Source: Hymenopus coronatus (lineage: Eukaryota; Arthropoda; Insecta; Mantodea; Hymenopodidae). From it: a stretch of DNA of 64,000 nt. Shown piece after piece: positions 21,804-31,653 of the stretch (position 1 is the first letter of the stretch; each line of letters begins with the position of its first letter). The stretch lies in the NCBI GenBank assembly GCA_030762935.1, contig CM060899.1, positions 65,894,501 to 65,958,500 of the forward strand, given 5' to 3'. The notes under the pieces were generated by a model. The model worked only from the letters and a program-made list of their open reading frames with translations. It was not told the origin of the DNA and ran no database searches. Both the position numbers and the translations under genes were made by a program.

Positions 21804-22680
21804 AAAAAAATCTGATGTGTACCATTCACATGACTTTCTCTGTATCTCTGCAACATATTATTTTTAAAAAGCTCATATTACTATTTACTTCCTGCTAATT
21901 AGAAAAAAAATAGCAGAAGTAGTCTTATTACTTGCTTCCTTGTAAGTAGAACCAAAATAAAGGGGTACCATAGGTTAAAGTGATAGTCAAAAGCTTGTTG
22001 CTATATCACCGAAGTACCTTTGTTTATATGGACAACAGTTGACAAATTCCTGTATGAGAAAAGTGTAAGTTTTTCATAGCAGAAACCAAAAACAAGGAAT
22101 GTCTCAAAAACTATGAACTCCATGAAAAAATGTATATAACATAAATTGTGTGTTTTAACGTGCTCTACATTTTTGTGTAGTAAGTTTTTGTCCATCTTTT
22201 ACGGCTTAGCAGTTATTCAAAATTCTGTAAAGTTAGTCCAGAATAAAGTACTCTTCAGGGGCTATTCCCAGAGAATTCAAAATATACATTTTATTTGTCA
22301 GGTAAATAACGTTAATATACAATATTTTAATCAAAATCGTTAGAGCCATTTTTTAGAAAATCAAAATTTTCGAAAAAAGTTCCATGTAAAGGGTAGTTTG
22401 GGGTGGGTTTTTTTTTTCTCAAAATCTTCGTGTCGCATCCCTGGAAGATACTAAACTTAAATACCAAGTTTGGTATTTTACCGAGTTTTCGTTTTTGAGT
22501 TATCGTGTTCACAGACACACGGACACATGGACACACACACACGGACTTTTTTCTGAAAATACTTTTTTTGGATACAGGGTACCCTAAAACATATATTTCC
22601 GGTGAAATCTCGGTATCGAATTTTTTGGGGGAGTGCAATACATTCTCTATACACTATATAGTGAGTATAGAGAAAGTAAT
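21804..22680 (-). mobile_element. PQ element, full length
   Basis: Clean Q end TCTGATGTGTACC after an A-run and P end AGTATAGAGAAAGT. The hairpin is shortened to ACTATATAGTGAG. CA tract at 22531-22543. Good reference copy. Confidence 0.92.
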
Positions 22681-23159
22681 ACAACTTTGTAAGGGAGTCC
22701 CAAATGACGTAATTCGCCAACATTTTTACTTCTCATCGAAACATTATGCAGGAATTAAAATATGTGATTATATAAACATCCGGGCTATAGATATCACGAA
22801 TAACAGGATGCGTGGAGTAAAACACGTCATATCGCACCCTTGATGCCGACGTGTTAACCTTTTCAGTAGCGCGGTAATACATGCTGGCGATTGCTTCAAC
22901 AATGCCACATGCAGCTGCGGTGACCAGTGGGCGAGCTTCGAGTAAATAATACAGCTTTGTTTATACGTCAGTATTGATCAATACTACGCACAAAGTGATC
23001 ACTTCCGCTTCGTAGATGTGCACATATATCTTGGGAGCGCGCGGCACGGTAATAGGCTCTTTGTTCAACCCTAGAGCTGCTTAGATTTCTGTTCAGTCAC
23101 AGCCGTTTTCAGCATGCGGATCACACAGAGATACTAGCTACACCATAGGGCGGAAGGAA
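22681..23159. other. non-PQ spacer of balanced composition
   Basis: About 480 bp, GC-richer than its surroundings (for example TTGGGAGCGCGCGGCACGG). No frame, splice signal or repeat strong enough to call. Confidence 0.4.
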
Positions 23160-23547
23160 AACATGTTTTGAGACCCCCTGAAACCAAGAAGAGCATTTTT
23201 AGAAACATTTCCGAATGTGTGTGTGCAGCATAGCTCAAAAACGAAAAGACAGTTAAATATCAAACTTGGTATTTAAGTTTTGTATCTTCCAAGGATGCGA
23301 CACGAAGATTTTCAAGAAAATACCCCTACCCCAAACTACCCTATACATGTAACAATTTTCGAACATTTTGATTTTCTCAAAAGTGGCTTTAACAATTTTG
23401 ATTAAATACCGTATGTTTAAGACAATTTTATGACAAACGAAATGTATACCTTGGATTTTCTGTGAATAGCCTCTGAAGACTTCTTCATTCTGGATGAATT
23501 TTGTGTAACTGGCGAAGCGTAAGAGATATACAAAAACTTGCTACACA

Positions 23548-23552
<5 letters not shown>
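23160..23552 (+). mobile_element. PQ fragment, both ends missing
   Basis: Runs from ACATGTTTTGAGACCCCCTG through the middle of the element to AACTTGCTACACAAAAA, where a simple-sequence tract takes over. Confidence 0.8.
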
Positions 23553-23578
<26 letters not shown>

Positions 23579-23853
23579 AAGAAAGAGAGAGGAGTGAGAG
23601 ACAGAGAGAGAGGAGAGAGAGAAGAGAGAGAGGGGAGAGAGAGAGAGGGGAGAGAGAGAAGAGGGAGAGGAGAGAGATAAGAGGGAGAGGAGAGAGAGAA
23701 TAAAGAGAGAGGAGAGAGAATAAAGAGAGAGAAGAGAGAGAGACAGACAGAGAGAGGAAAGAGAGAGGAGAGAGAAGAGAGAGAAGAGATAGAGAGAAGA
23801 GATAAGAGAGAGAGAGAGAGAGGAGAGAGAAGAAAGAGATAAGAGAGGAATTG
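23553..23853. repeat. GA-rich polypurine tract after a short GT run
   Basis: About 300 bp of GAGA/GGAGA-type imperfect repeat, purine on the + strand, preceded by GTGTGTGTGTTTGTGTG. Both strands are open in several frames (LSLSLL-type), a composition effect. Confidence 0.95.
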
Positions 23854-24137
23854 ACAAAGTCATTCTCCTTCGAGATTGCCAGTATTTGGCGACATTGGGC
23901 CATATCTTGAAAGCTAGGTGTTGCAGTTCCATATTGATAATTTCTTCTTTGGTACACAGTAAGCAGTTTAGTGAGGTTGAAAGTGCAATCCTGTAGAGAT
24001 GGTTATCCAGACAATCATGTCCAATTATCAGACGAAAGTTGGCAACAGCTCATTTTGGAATTACATTATGATTTAGTATACTTTATAGCCACTTTAAATC
24101 TTTTTCTTGTGTTATTTTATTTATATAATTTGATCTA
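23854..24137. other. unassigned spacer with a 68-codon open frame
   Basis: Non-PQ sequence. A + frame at 23971-24177 (starts MRLKVQSCRDGYPDNHVQ) has a soluble start and a hydrophobic end and runs into the following PQ copy. Nothing recognisable, and expression is doubtful. Confidence 0.3.
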
Positions 24138-24957
24138 TTTTTACTTTCTCTATACGTACTATCTACATAGTGTATAGAGAAGGTATTGCACTCCACCAAA
24201 AAATTCGATACCGAGATTTCACCGAAAATATATGTTTTAGGGTCCCCTGTATCCAAAAAAAAAGTATTTTCAGAAAAAGGTCCTTCTGTGTCCGAGTGTC
24301 AGTGTGTCTGTGAACACGATAACTCAAAAACAAAAGGTCGGTAAAATACCAAACTTCGTATTTAAGTTTAGTATTTTCCAGGGATATGACACGAAGATTT
24401 TGAGAAAAATCCCCCCCTCCAAACTAACCTTTACATGGAACTTTTTTTCGAAAATTTTGATTTTCTAAAAAATGGCTGATTTTGATTAAAATATCGTATA
24501 TTAAACATATTTACCTGACAAATAAAATGTAATTTTGAATGTTCTGGGAACAGCCTCTGAAGACTACTTTATTCTGAGTGAATTTTACGGAATTTTGCAT
24601 AAGTGGCAAACCGAAAGAGAGAGACAAAAAATTACCACAGAAAAAATGTAGAGCACATTAAAACACACAATTTATGCTGTATAAATTTTTTTTTATTTGT
24701 TTAAGCTATAAAAACTTATATTTTTCTTATACAGGACTTTATGAACTCGTGTCCATACAAACAAAGGAACATCAGTCACATAACAACCAGCTTTTGACTA
24801 TCACTTTAACCTGTGGTACTCTCTTATTTCGCTTCTACTTACAAGGAAGCAAGCATAAGACTATTTCTGCTAATTTTTGCTCCATTAGATGAAGTAAATA
24901 GAATAATATGTTGCAGTGATGTAGAGAAAGTCATGTGAGTAGAACACATCAGATTTT
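24138..24957 (+). mobile_element. PQ element, full length
   Basis: P end TTTTTACTTTCTCTATACG, Q end GTGAGTAGAACACATCAGA, flanked by T-runs. About 60 bp are missing around the GTTGATCGTTTTTGAG segment. Confidence 0.92.
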
Positions 24958-25297
24958 TGAGGTATGCACGGATATTCCGCACACGAATAACCGGGAGTAT
25001 ACTGTATTGTACTAGAGAATGTGGTTTCTAGTTAATAGTACATGAGGATGATGTGTTTTAAGTCACTTAACCTCTGTCTCTCACTAGAGGATAATGGAAG
25101 TGTGTACTTAAAGGAACAAGTTAATATATGTGGAATGTAATGGTTACTCTGAGCGCTTCCGGGAACATGTGTTATGATTATGAACCACTCCCTAAGGTGA
25201 ACAATGTGCATGCTAGGTGGACAATGTAAACAATGTGTTCGCTGACAGGCATCTTAGCAGCTGCAAGACTATTCTCGTACTATTCATTATACCAGGC
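24958..25297. other. unassigned spacer
   Basis: About 340 bp of mixed sequence with several AACAATGT motifs (25199-25233). No gene recognised. Confidence 0.4.
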
Positions 25298-25342
25298 CTA
25301 TATTACACTAGATATGACAAAACATTTGACAGTGTAATATAG
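25298..25342. repeat. perfect 12-bp inverted repeat, 21-nt loop
   Basis: CTATATTACACT (25298-25309) and AGTGTAATATAG (25331-25342) are exact inverse complements. The hairpin abuts the Q end of the next PQ copy, which here lacks the usual A-run flank. It may be a tiny MITE remnant or a target-site feature. Confidence 0.8.
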
Positions 25343-25865
25343 AATCTGATGTGTTCCATTCACATGACTTTCTCTACATCTCTGCAACAAATTATTGTTA
25401 AAAAGATTATCTTCTATTTAATTCAAGCTAATCGAGAAATAATTAGCAGAAATATTCCTATTACTTGTTTCCTTGTAAATAGAAGGGAAATAAGGGAGTA
25501 CCATAGGCTAAAGTGATAGTCAAAAGCTGGTTGCTATGTCACTGAAGTTCTTTTGTTTGTATGGATAGGGTATGACAAATTCCTGTATGAGAAAATTATG
25601 TTTTTAAGGCTGAAAACAAAACACGTAATATCTAAAAAAAACAATCAACTCCACGAAAAAAATGTATTTAACAAATTTGTGTGTTTTAACGCGCTCTAAT
25701 TTTTTGTGTAGTCCGTTTTTGCCTATCTCTTACGGTTTTACAATTACGAAAAATTCAGCAAATTCGTTTATAATAAATAGGTGTTTAAAGGCCATTCCAA
25801 GAAAATTCAAGATATACATTTAATTTGTTAGGTAAATAACTTTATGGTGCGATTTTTAATCAAAG
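25343..25865 (-). mobile_element. PQ element, P half missing
   Basis: Q end AATCTGATGTGTTCC. It breaks at about 25864 (GGTGCGATTTTTAATCAAAG), where a second - copy starts from its Q-proximal region. Confidence 0.82.
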
Positions 25866-26121
25866 CTAAAATAGCAAGTTGTTCTATTTAGTTAACGCTA
25901 ATCCAAAACAAAAACAAAAAAAAAAAAAAAAAATAGCAGAAATAGTCTTATTACTTGCTTCCTTGTAAGGTGAAGCGAAATAAGGGAGTACCATAGGTAA
26001 AAGTAATGGTCAAAAGCTGGTTGCTATGTGACAAGTTCCTTTGTATGGACAGGAGTTTACATAGTCCTGCATGAGAAAAGTATAAATTTTTAAAACTGAA
26101 GCCAAACACAAGGAATATCTC

Positions 26122-26848
26122 AAAAAATCTGATGTGTACCATTCACATGACTTTCTCCATATCCCTGCAACAAATAATTCTTAGAAAGCTTATACTTCTA
26201 TTTATTATATGCTAATCAGAAAGAAATAGCAGAAATAGTCTAATTACTCGCTTCCTTGTAAATAGAAGCGAAATAAGGGACACCTGTAGGTTAAACTGAT
26301 AGTAAAAAGCTGGTTGCTATGTCAATGAAGTTCCTTTGTCTATATGGATGGAGTTGACAAGTTCCTGTACGAGAAAAGTATAGGTTTTTCATAGCAGAAA
26401 CCAAAAATAAGGAATATCACAAAACGACGAACTCCACGAAAAAAATGTATATAACATAAATTGTGTGTTTTAATGTGCTCTACATTTTTTGTGCAGTAAG
26501 TTTTTGTCCATCTCTTATGGTTTAGCAGTTATTCAAAATTTAGTAAAATTCATTCAGAATAAACTACTCTTCAGAGGCTATTCCCAGAAAATTCAAGATA
26601 TACATTTTATTTTTCAGGTAAATATGTTTAATATACGAAATTTTAATCAAAATCGTTAGAGCCATTTTTGAGAAAATACAATTTTTCGAAAAAAGTTCCA
26701 TGTAAAGGGTAGTTGGGGGTGGGGGGATTTTTCTCAAAATCTTCGTGTCGCATCCCTGGAAGATACTAAACTTAAATACTAAGTTTGGTATTTTACCGAC
26801 TTTTCGTTTTTCAGTTATCGTGTTCACAGACACACGGACACACGGACA

Positions 26849-26891
<43 letters not shown>

Positions 26892-27034
26892 ACACACACG
26901 CGCGCGCGGACCTTTTTCTGAACATGTTTTTTTTGGATATTGGGGACCCTAAAACATATTTCCAGTGAAATCTCGGTATCGAATTTTTTGGTGGAGTGCA
27001 ATATGTACATAGTGCGTATGGAGAAAGTAAAAAA
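26122..27034 (-). mobile_element. PQ element, full length, clean nested insertion
   Basis: Q end TCTGATGTGTACC begins after AAAAAA, and the P end GCGTATGGAGAAAGT is followed by AAAAAA and then host sequence. The A-run is the only duplicated sequence. This is the best example for mapping the element ends. CA tract of about 50 bp at 26851-26888. Confidence 0.93.
26851..26888. repeat. (CA)n microsatellite inside PQ
   Basis: Pure CA run at the fixed internal position, followed by TTACACACACGCGCGCGG. Confidence 0.92.
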
Positions 27035-27476
27035 CGATCAGCTCCATGAAAGAAATGCATATAATATATATTGTGTGTTTTAAAGTGCTCTACATTTTTT
27101 GTGAGGTAAGTTTTTTTCCATCTCTTACGGTTTAGCAGTTATGCAAAATTCCATAAAATTCGTCCAGAATAAAGCAGCCTTCAGAGGCTTTATGAGAAAG
27201 TTAAAGCTATACATTTTATTTGTCAGGTAAATATTTTTAATATACGATATTTTAATCAAAATCGTTAGGGCCATTTTTGAGAAAATCAAAATTTTCGAAA
27301 AAAGTTCCATGTAAAGGGTAGTTTTGCGTGGGAGGATTTTTCTCAAAATCTACGTGCCGCATCCCTGGAAGATACTAAACTTAAATACTTAGTTTTGTAT
27401 TTTACCGACTTTTTGTTTTTGAGTTATCGTGTTCACAAACACACGGACACACACAAGGAACTTTTTGTGAAAATTC

Positions 27477-27632
27477 TTTTTACTTTCTCTACACGTACTA
27501 TGTATATAGCGTATTGAGAAATTATGGCACTCTACCCAAAAGTTCTATACCGAGATTTCACCGGAAATTATATGTTTTAGGATACCCTGTATCCAAAAAA
27601 AGATCCGTGTGTGTGACCGTGTGTATATTATA
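27477..27632 (+). mobile_element. PQ P-arm inserted in the T-run of the copy at 25866
   Basis: ACTTTCTCTACACGTACTAT follows AAATTCTTTTT, the P-proximal T-run of the - host. It ends shortly after the A-run (GATCCGTGTGTGTGACC). Confidence 0.82.
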
Positions 27633-27767
27633 ATTCTACTTAACATACGGTATTTTAATAAAAATCCTCAAGAGTAATTTTTGAGGAAAACAACATTTTA
27701 TAAACCTTTTCTATGTGAAAAGTACTTTAGGGTGGTGAGATTTTCTTGAAAATTACACACACGCACA
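27633..27767 (-). mobile_element. PQ internal fragment
   Basis: CATACGGTATTTTAATAAAAATC to TTCTTGAAAATTACACACACG is a diverged - mid-section in fold-back relation to the + arm before it, ending at the TIR element. Confidence 0.7.
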
Positions 27768-28247
27768 CACACGGTGTTAATGAACTACACCGAAATAGTT
27801 TGCGAGATTGTACATGTGACTGATATAAGTAATTTGAGATCAGCGATGCATGGTCCCCGGATAAACATAACGCAACTACATAGCGTTAAACGTGTGGGTA
27901 TCAGGTGCTGATAAGTCGGGGTTAAAGCAAAGCTGGTTGAAAAAATGGCTTAGAATGTTTTTAAAACTGCTACTCAAGTATAGAAATATCGCATTTTAGC
28001 AGCTCGTTACTAGCGTTCTCAAGATTTAATGTCGCAAAAATCACGAACTAATCACAGTGCGACACTGAGCATTCATTAACTACGGTCTTGAGTTATTTAG
28101 CCTACTCTGGAGGCGTACTGGCACTTCAGAAACTTATAGCCGTTACTTCGAAATTTCAATAAAGTCTCCTATCTCAAATTACTTATTTAAGTAATCTTCA
28201 TATACTGTGAAAATATTTCGGTATAGTTCATTAACGCCCTGTGTATA
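27768..28247. mobile_element. about 480-bp element with inverted terminal repeats
   Basis: The left end CGGTGTTAATGAACTACACC and the inverse of the right end, GGGCGTTAATGAACTATACC, match over about 30 bp. A second shared block, ATAAGTAATTTGAGAT, lies further in, giving TIRs of about 70 bp. The interior has no recognisable coding. It sits within PQ sequence. Superfamily unknown, and no clear target duplication was found. Confidence 0.75.
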
Positions 28248-28252
28248 TATAT

Positions 28253-28945
28253 CAGAAATTTTGCATTTTAACGAGATCTAAATTTGTTTTGCAGTAAGAA
28301 TTGGTGTATCTTTTACTGTTTACCAGTTATCCTAAAGTCATCCATATTAAGGATAATTTTAGAAGTTATTCTCAGAATATTAAACAGGTATATACGTTTT
28401 ATTTTCATGTCTTAATCATATGGGTTTGTAAAGAAAATATTTCCCCTTCTGGAGTGGAAGGATTTTCTTGAAAATTTTCGTTTCGCAGCTGTGTAAGATA
28501 CTGAACCTGGTAGTGATTAAATTACCGTTTTGGGTTATTCTGTACACAGAAACACACTTAGACAGACTTCTAAATGAACGTTTTTCTAATACTTCTTTTT
28601 TTTATTGTTTTTGGTAGCTTAATGCCCTTTATCCTGATTGGTCATATCGGATGCTGAATGAATTCGGTGAAATTATAAGCAAATGGCCTCAGGGTGCATG
28701 GAATTTAAAACTACCGACGTTCCTCTTCTCAGGATAAGTTAAAACCCCTGAAAAACCTCATCCGGGTTAAATCACCATAAGCGAGATTCGAACTCTGAAC
28801 CTCTGAACCTCAAATACTGAACTGGGTGCTTCTTTTTTTGGGGGTTTAGAGTGTTTCAGAAACTGTATTTCTGATGAAATCTTCGTATGGAGTTGTTGGG
28901 AGTAATATCTCTCATCCCCTACTGACTAAACGTAGTAGAAAAGTT
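28253..28945 (-). mobile_element. old PQ element split by a SINE
   Basis: Strongly diverged - copy from AGAAATTTTGCATTTTAACG to CGTAGTAGAAAAGTTAAAA, interrupted at 28603-28828 in its TTCTTTTTTT run. The Q end is missing. Confidence 0.75.
28603..28828 (-). mobile_element. tRNA-derived SINE, family B
   Basis: Flanked by CTTCTTTTTTT on both sides (28592-28602 and 28829-28839). On the minus strand it has a B-box GAGTTCGAATCTCGC and a body with TTATCCTGAGAAGA and GGGCATTAAGCTACC, matching the + copy at 47366-47579. The head upstream of the B box is replaced by a repeated GGTTCAGAG, so no A box is seen. Confidence 0.82.
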
Positions 28946-29267
28946 AAAACGGTTTTTAAGATCGGAATTAGGATACTAAGTTTATAACAGAAGGTTTCAT
29001 AGCGCAGTAGCCACAACGATGACCGCAGTGCCGTTATTCTTTTGGGTTTCTAATCACGTCCATATCCAAGATTGCCTCTTAAAAACGTTATAACTTTAAG
29101 GATTAATTTCCTAACTAGCCCAGCTGTAATATTTCCGCTGCCATAAAAAATCCAACATGCTCAACATCATAAACTAAAGTGAATGGCATGTGATCATGCG
29201 TTTTTCTGTTGTAGAAATGACTCTGACGAAAATTGAAGTATTAGCAAGCAGATTCATTAAAAAAAAA
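28946..29267. other. unassigned spacer
   Basis: About 320 bp of AT-rich sequence without a recognised gene. It ends in the A-run used by the next PQ copy. Confidence 0.4.
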
Positions 29268-30363
29268 AGATAATTCCCAGGACTTTCTCAATATCTGTAA
29301 CAAATTATAGTTAAAAATCCTAATTTTATAATTCATGCCAAAACATTAGCAGGAACGGTCTTATTACTTAGTTTCTGTCACCCTCCGTGGTGTAATGGTT
29401 ACCATGCTAACTTCATATACCCAAGGTCGCGGGTTCAAACCCGGCGGAGGACGATGGATTTTTTCGGGTGTAAAAATCCTGAGCATGGCTTCTTTCGGTA
29501 GGGAAGTAAAGCCATGGGTCCTGTGTCGTAGATTTACGGCACGTAAAAGAACCTCAAGACTGATAGGAGAGGCCTCTGAGCAAAATTAAGCGGTCTTTCA
29601 CGCCCAATTTAGAATGGGACGCTGAGAACCACAGTAGTTAAAGAGCGTCCATAAATGACACGCCATTTTTTTTTACTTAGTTTCTTATAAGTAGAAGCTT
29701 AATAAGGAAATACATTAGGCTAAAACCGACAGTCACATGTTTTAAAATGTGGTTGCTATGGGATTGAAATCCGTTTCTTTGCGTGGCCAATTGTTGACAA
29801 GTTCCAGTATGAGAAAAGTTCAAGTATTTTAAGACTAAAATGAATAACAAGGAACATCTCGAGGACGGCCAAGTCCAAGAAAAACATGTATATGATATAC
29901 ATTGTGTGTTCTATCGAGATCTGCAGTTTTTATGTTGCAATTTTTTGTCTATCTCTTACGGTTTACCAGTTACGCAAAATTCAATAAAAATCATCCAGAA
30001 TAAAGAGGTCTTCAGAGGCTATTCCCAGAAAAGTCAACAGATATATTTCATTTTCCATGTAAATATCTTAAACATCAGAGATTTTAATCAAAATTATTAC
30101 AGCCATTTTTGAGAAAAAGAACATTTTTAAATTTTTTCCATGTAAAGGGTAATTTGGGGTGGGGGATTTTCTTGGAAATCTTCGTGTTGCATCCTTGGAA
30201 GGTACTGAACTTAAATATCAAGTTTGGTATTTAACGGAATTTTCGTTTTTGAGCTAAGCTGCCCACAGACAGACACACACAGGAACATTTTTTTAAAATG
30301 TATTTTGGACGTATGACAATACCTTCTCTATACACTATGTACATAGTACGTGTAGAGAAAGTA
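29268..30363 (-). mobile_element. PQ element split by a SINE
   Basis: Degenerate Q end (AGATAATTCCCAGGAC), SINE insert at 29378-29672 with 13-bp target duplication, then the GGCCAATTGTTGACAAG variant body and a canonical P end CGTGTAGAGAAAGT. Confidence 0.88.
29378..29672 (+). mobile_element. tRNA-derived SINE, family D, full length
   Basis: Exact target repeats TTACTTAGTTTCT at 29365-29377 and 29673-29685. A-box TGGTGTAATGG (29389-29399) and B-box GGTTCAAACCC (29432-29442) in tRNA spacing. The body contains ATTTACGGCACGTAAAAG and the tail ends in a T-run. A 5'-truncated sister is at 51878-52125. Confidence 0.93.
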
Positions 30364-30430
30364 AAATCCGGTGTGTTGCATTCGCATCACTTTATCTACC
30401 CATCCTACAAACCATTCTTAAAAAAATAAT
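30362..30430 (-). mobile_element. PQ Q-end fragment cut by a mariner relic
   Basis: TCCGGTGTGTTGCATTCGC to CAAACCATTCTTAAAAAA. The Q-end 70 bp only, abutting the previous P end. Confidence 0.75.
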
Positions 30431-30690
30431 TTATTGTTTTGAAGATCTTGATTGGTTTGAAAGTGCTGCCCTCCTAGCAGTTGAGGGAAAAGGTGAAAGT
30501 CGCTGGGTGCCAAGTCAGGACTGTGCGACGGATGATCGAAAATGTCCCATTGAAATTGTTCAAGGAGTCGATGGGGTGTGCCAGCAGTGTGTGGACGAGC
30601 GTTGTCATGGATCAACACAATTCCTGAAGTCAGCATTCCTCTTCGTTTGTTTTGAATGGCTCTCCGCAAACGTCGTAAAGTATGAAGATC
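30430..30690 (-). pseudogene. mariner transposase, catalytic segment (inverted relative to its C-terminus)
   Basis: The minus-strand frame contains the mariner catalytic motifs IHDNARPHTA (second catalytic Asp) and SPDLAPSDFHLF (third Asp of DD34D), preceded by TLRRLRRAIQNKRRG and followed by LLGGQHFQTNQDLQNN. The N-terminal DNA-binding domain and first catalytic Asp are absent. The frame then meets a stop and PQ sequence. The natural continuation lies on the other strand at 30690. Confidence 0.88.
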
Positions 30691-30835
30691 TTCAAAACAA
30701 CGTCAATGCTCATTTGAAATCATTGGCGGCAACATATTTTGAAACGGGTATTGCTTGTGCACAGGTACGATAAATGTCTCAATCTTTTCGGTGATTATGT
30801 TGAAAGCTAATCATAAGTGTAGGAAACTTTTAATA
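30690..30835 (+). pseudogene. mariner transposase C-terminus
   Basis: The + strand reads EDLQNNVNAHLKSLAATYFE, then a frame slip, then YDKCLNLFGDYVES and a stop, the typical mariner C-terminus. DLQNN is encoded on both sides of the switch point (palindromic GAAGATCTTC), so one mariner copy has an inverted internal segment. Confidence 0.85.
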
Positions 30836-31261
30836 ATAAAATAATTATTTTCTATGAACTTGTCTTTTATTTATAGCCTATCGGAGGCTGGAAAATAAAC
30901 AGTTCTTGTAAAATAACTGCACATGTTCGGGTTATTGAATATACAAGGAAAAACACTAAATTTTACTAGTCACAAGTTGTTGTAAAGAGGGTTTACTGTA
31001 TTGACTGGAGCTTGTGCTCCAATGAAGGTCGCTTTGGACCACTCACTCATCTGCCAAAGACTACTTGAAGAGTTATGACTTTGTAGTTTATCCCTTGAAG
31101 TGTTTGAGGAAAGTTTGCCACTCGACTCCGCTTGCCGCTCGCTCCTCTGATACGAGATAAAGCAAGGCACCAGGCACTACTTTACTTGTTGATGTAATAG
31201 AGACATAAACACCGCGACCAGTGGCGGCTTGTTTCCACCGCAGTTTATGTTAAATACTAGG
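30836..31261. other. mariner 3' flank and unassigned spacer
   Basis: Up to about 30890 this may be mariner 3' UTR (AATAATTATTTTCTATGAAC). The remainder has no recognised gene. A 66-codon minus frame at 30970-31170 is unremarkable. Confidence 0.4.
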
Positions 31262-31506
31262 GTCGATTGATAAGTCCCGGCCTCTCAATGAAAACAACAT
31301 TTAAAAAACAAAATCTCAACATAATCTCCAGAAAGGCTAATACATTTGTCATATCGGTGTTCTGATTTAATTAAACCATCTCTGTAGTGCGATTTATCAA
31401 GGTCCTCAAAATAGCTGTTTACCGCATCAATGACCTCCTCGTTGCTGTTAAATCTTCGTCCTCCAAGAAATGCTTTGAGGTTTGGGAACAGGTGATAGTA
31501 AATTGA
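31262..31506 (-). pseudogene. mariner transposase C-terminal fragment with terminal repeat
   Basis: Minus frame HLFPNLKAFLGGRRFNSNEE followed by SYFEDLDKSHYRDGLI and YDKCISLSGDYVE, a different mariner lineage from the one at 30430. The stop is followed by GGCCGGGACTTATCAATCGA, a mariner-type TIR. It is 5'-truncated just before the SPDLAPSD motif. Confidence 0.88.
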
Positions 31507-31518
31507 AAAATTCAATTT

Positions 31519-31635
31519 TAAATAGACAAAAGGCTACATATCGACCAGTCTGACCACCCTGATTGAAGTTTTTACTCGAAGAAAACTCCTGCAGGTCGAG
31601 AACAGAACCAGATTACAGGACTTCCGGTGCTTGCT
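31519..31635. repeat. direct repeat copy 1 (partner at 31874)
   Basis: CTACATATCGACCAGTCTGA...GATTGAAGTTTTTACTCGAA...CAGAACCAGATTACAGGAC matches 31874-31993 with about 10-15% divergence. Unknown sequence, non-PQ. Confidence 0.85.
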
Positions 31636-31653
31636 CCAAATAAAAATCAAAAC

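Larger units (their letters stand above)
25866..27476 (-). mobile_element. PQ element, host of a clean nested insertion
   Basis: The host reads up to AGGAATATCTC at 26121 and continues at 27035 with CGATCAGCTCC, reconstituting the consensus ATATCTCAAAAACGATCAAC. It stops at its own P-proximal T-run (27477), where a + arm begins. Confidence 0.87.

Noticed and set aside
23417..23957. Ser/Leu-rich frames of 138-171 codons
   Set aside because: They are translations of the GA-rich simple-sequence tract in overlapping frames.
26564..27010. 148-codon minus-strand frame as a gene
   Set aside because: It lies wholly in one PQ copy, includes the variable CA tract (VCVCVCV), and is broken by indels in most other copies.
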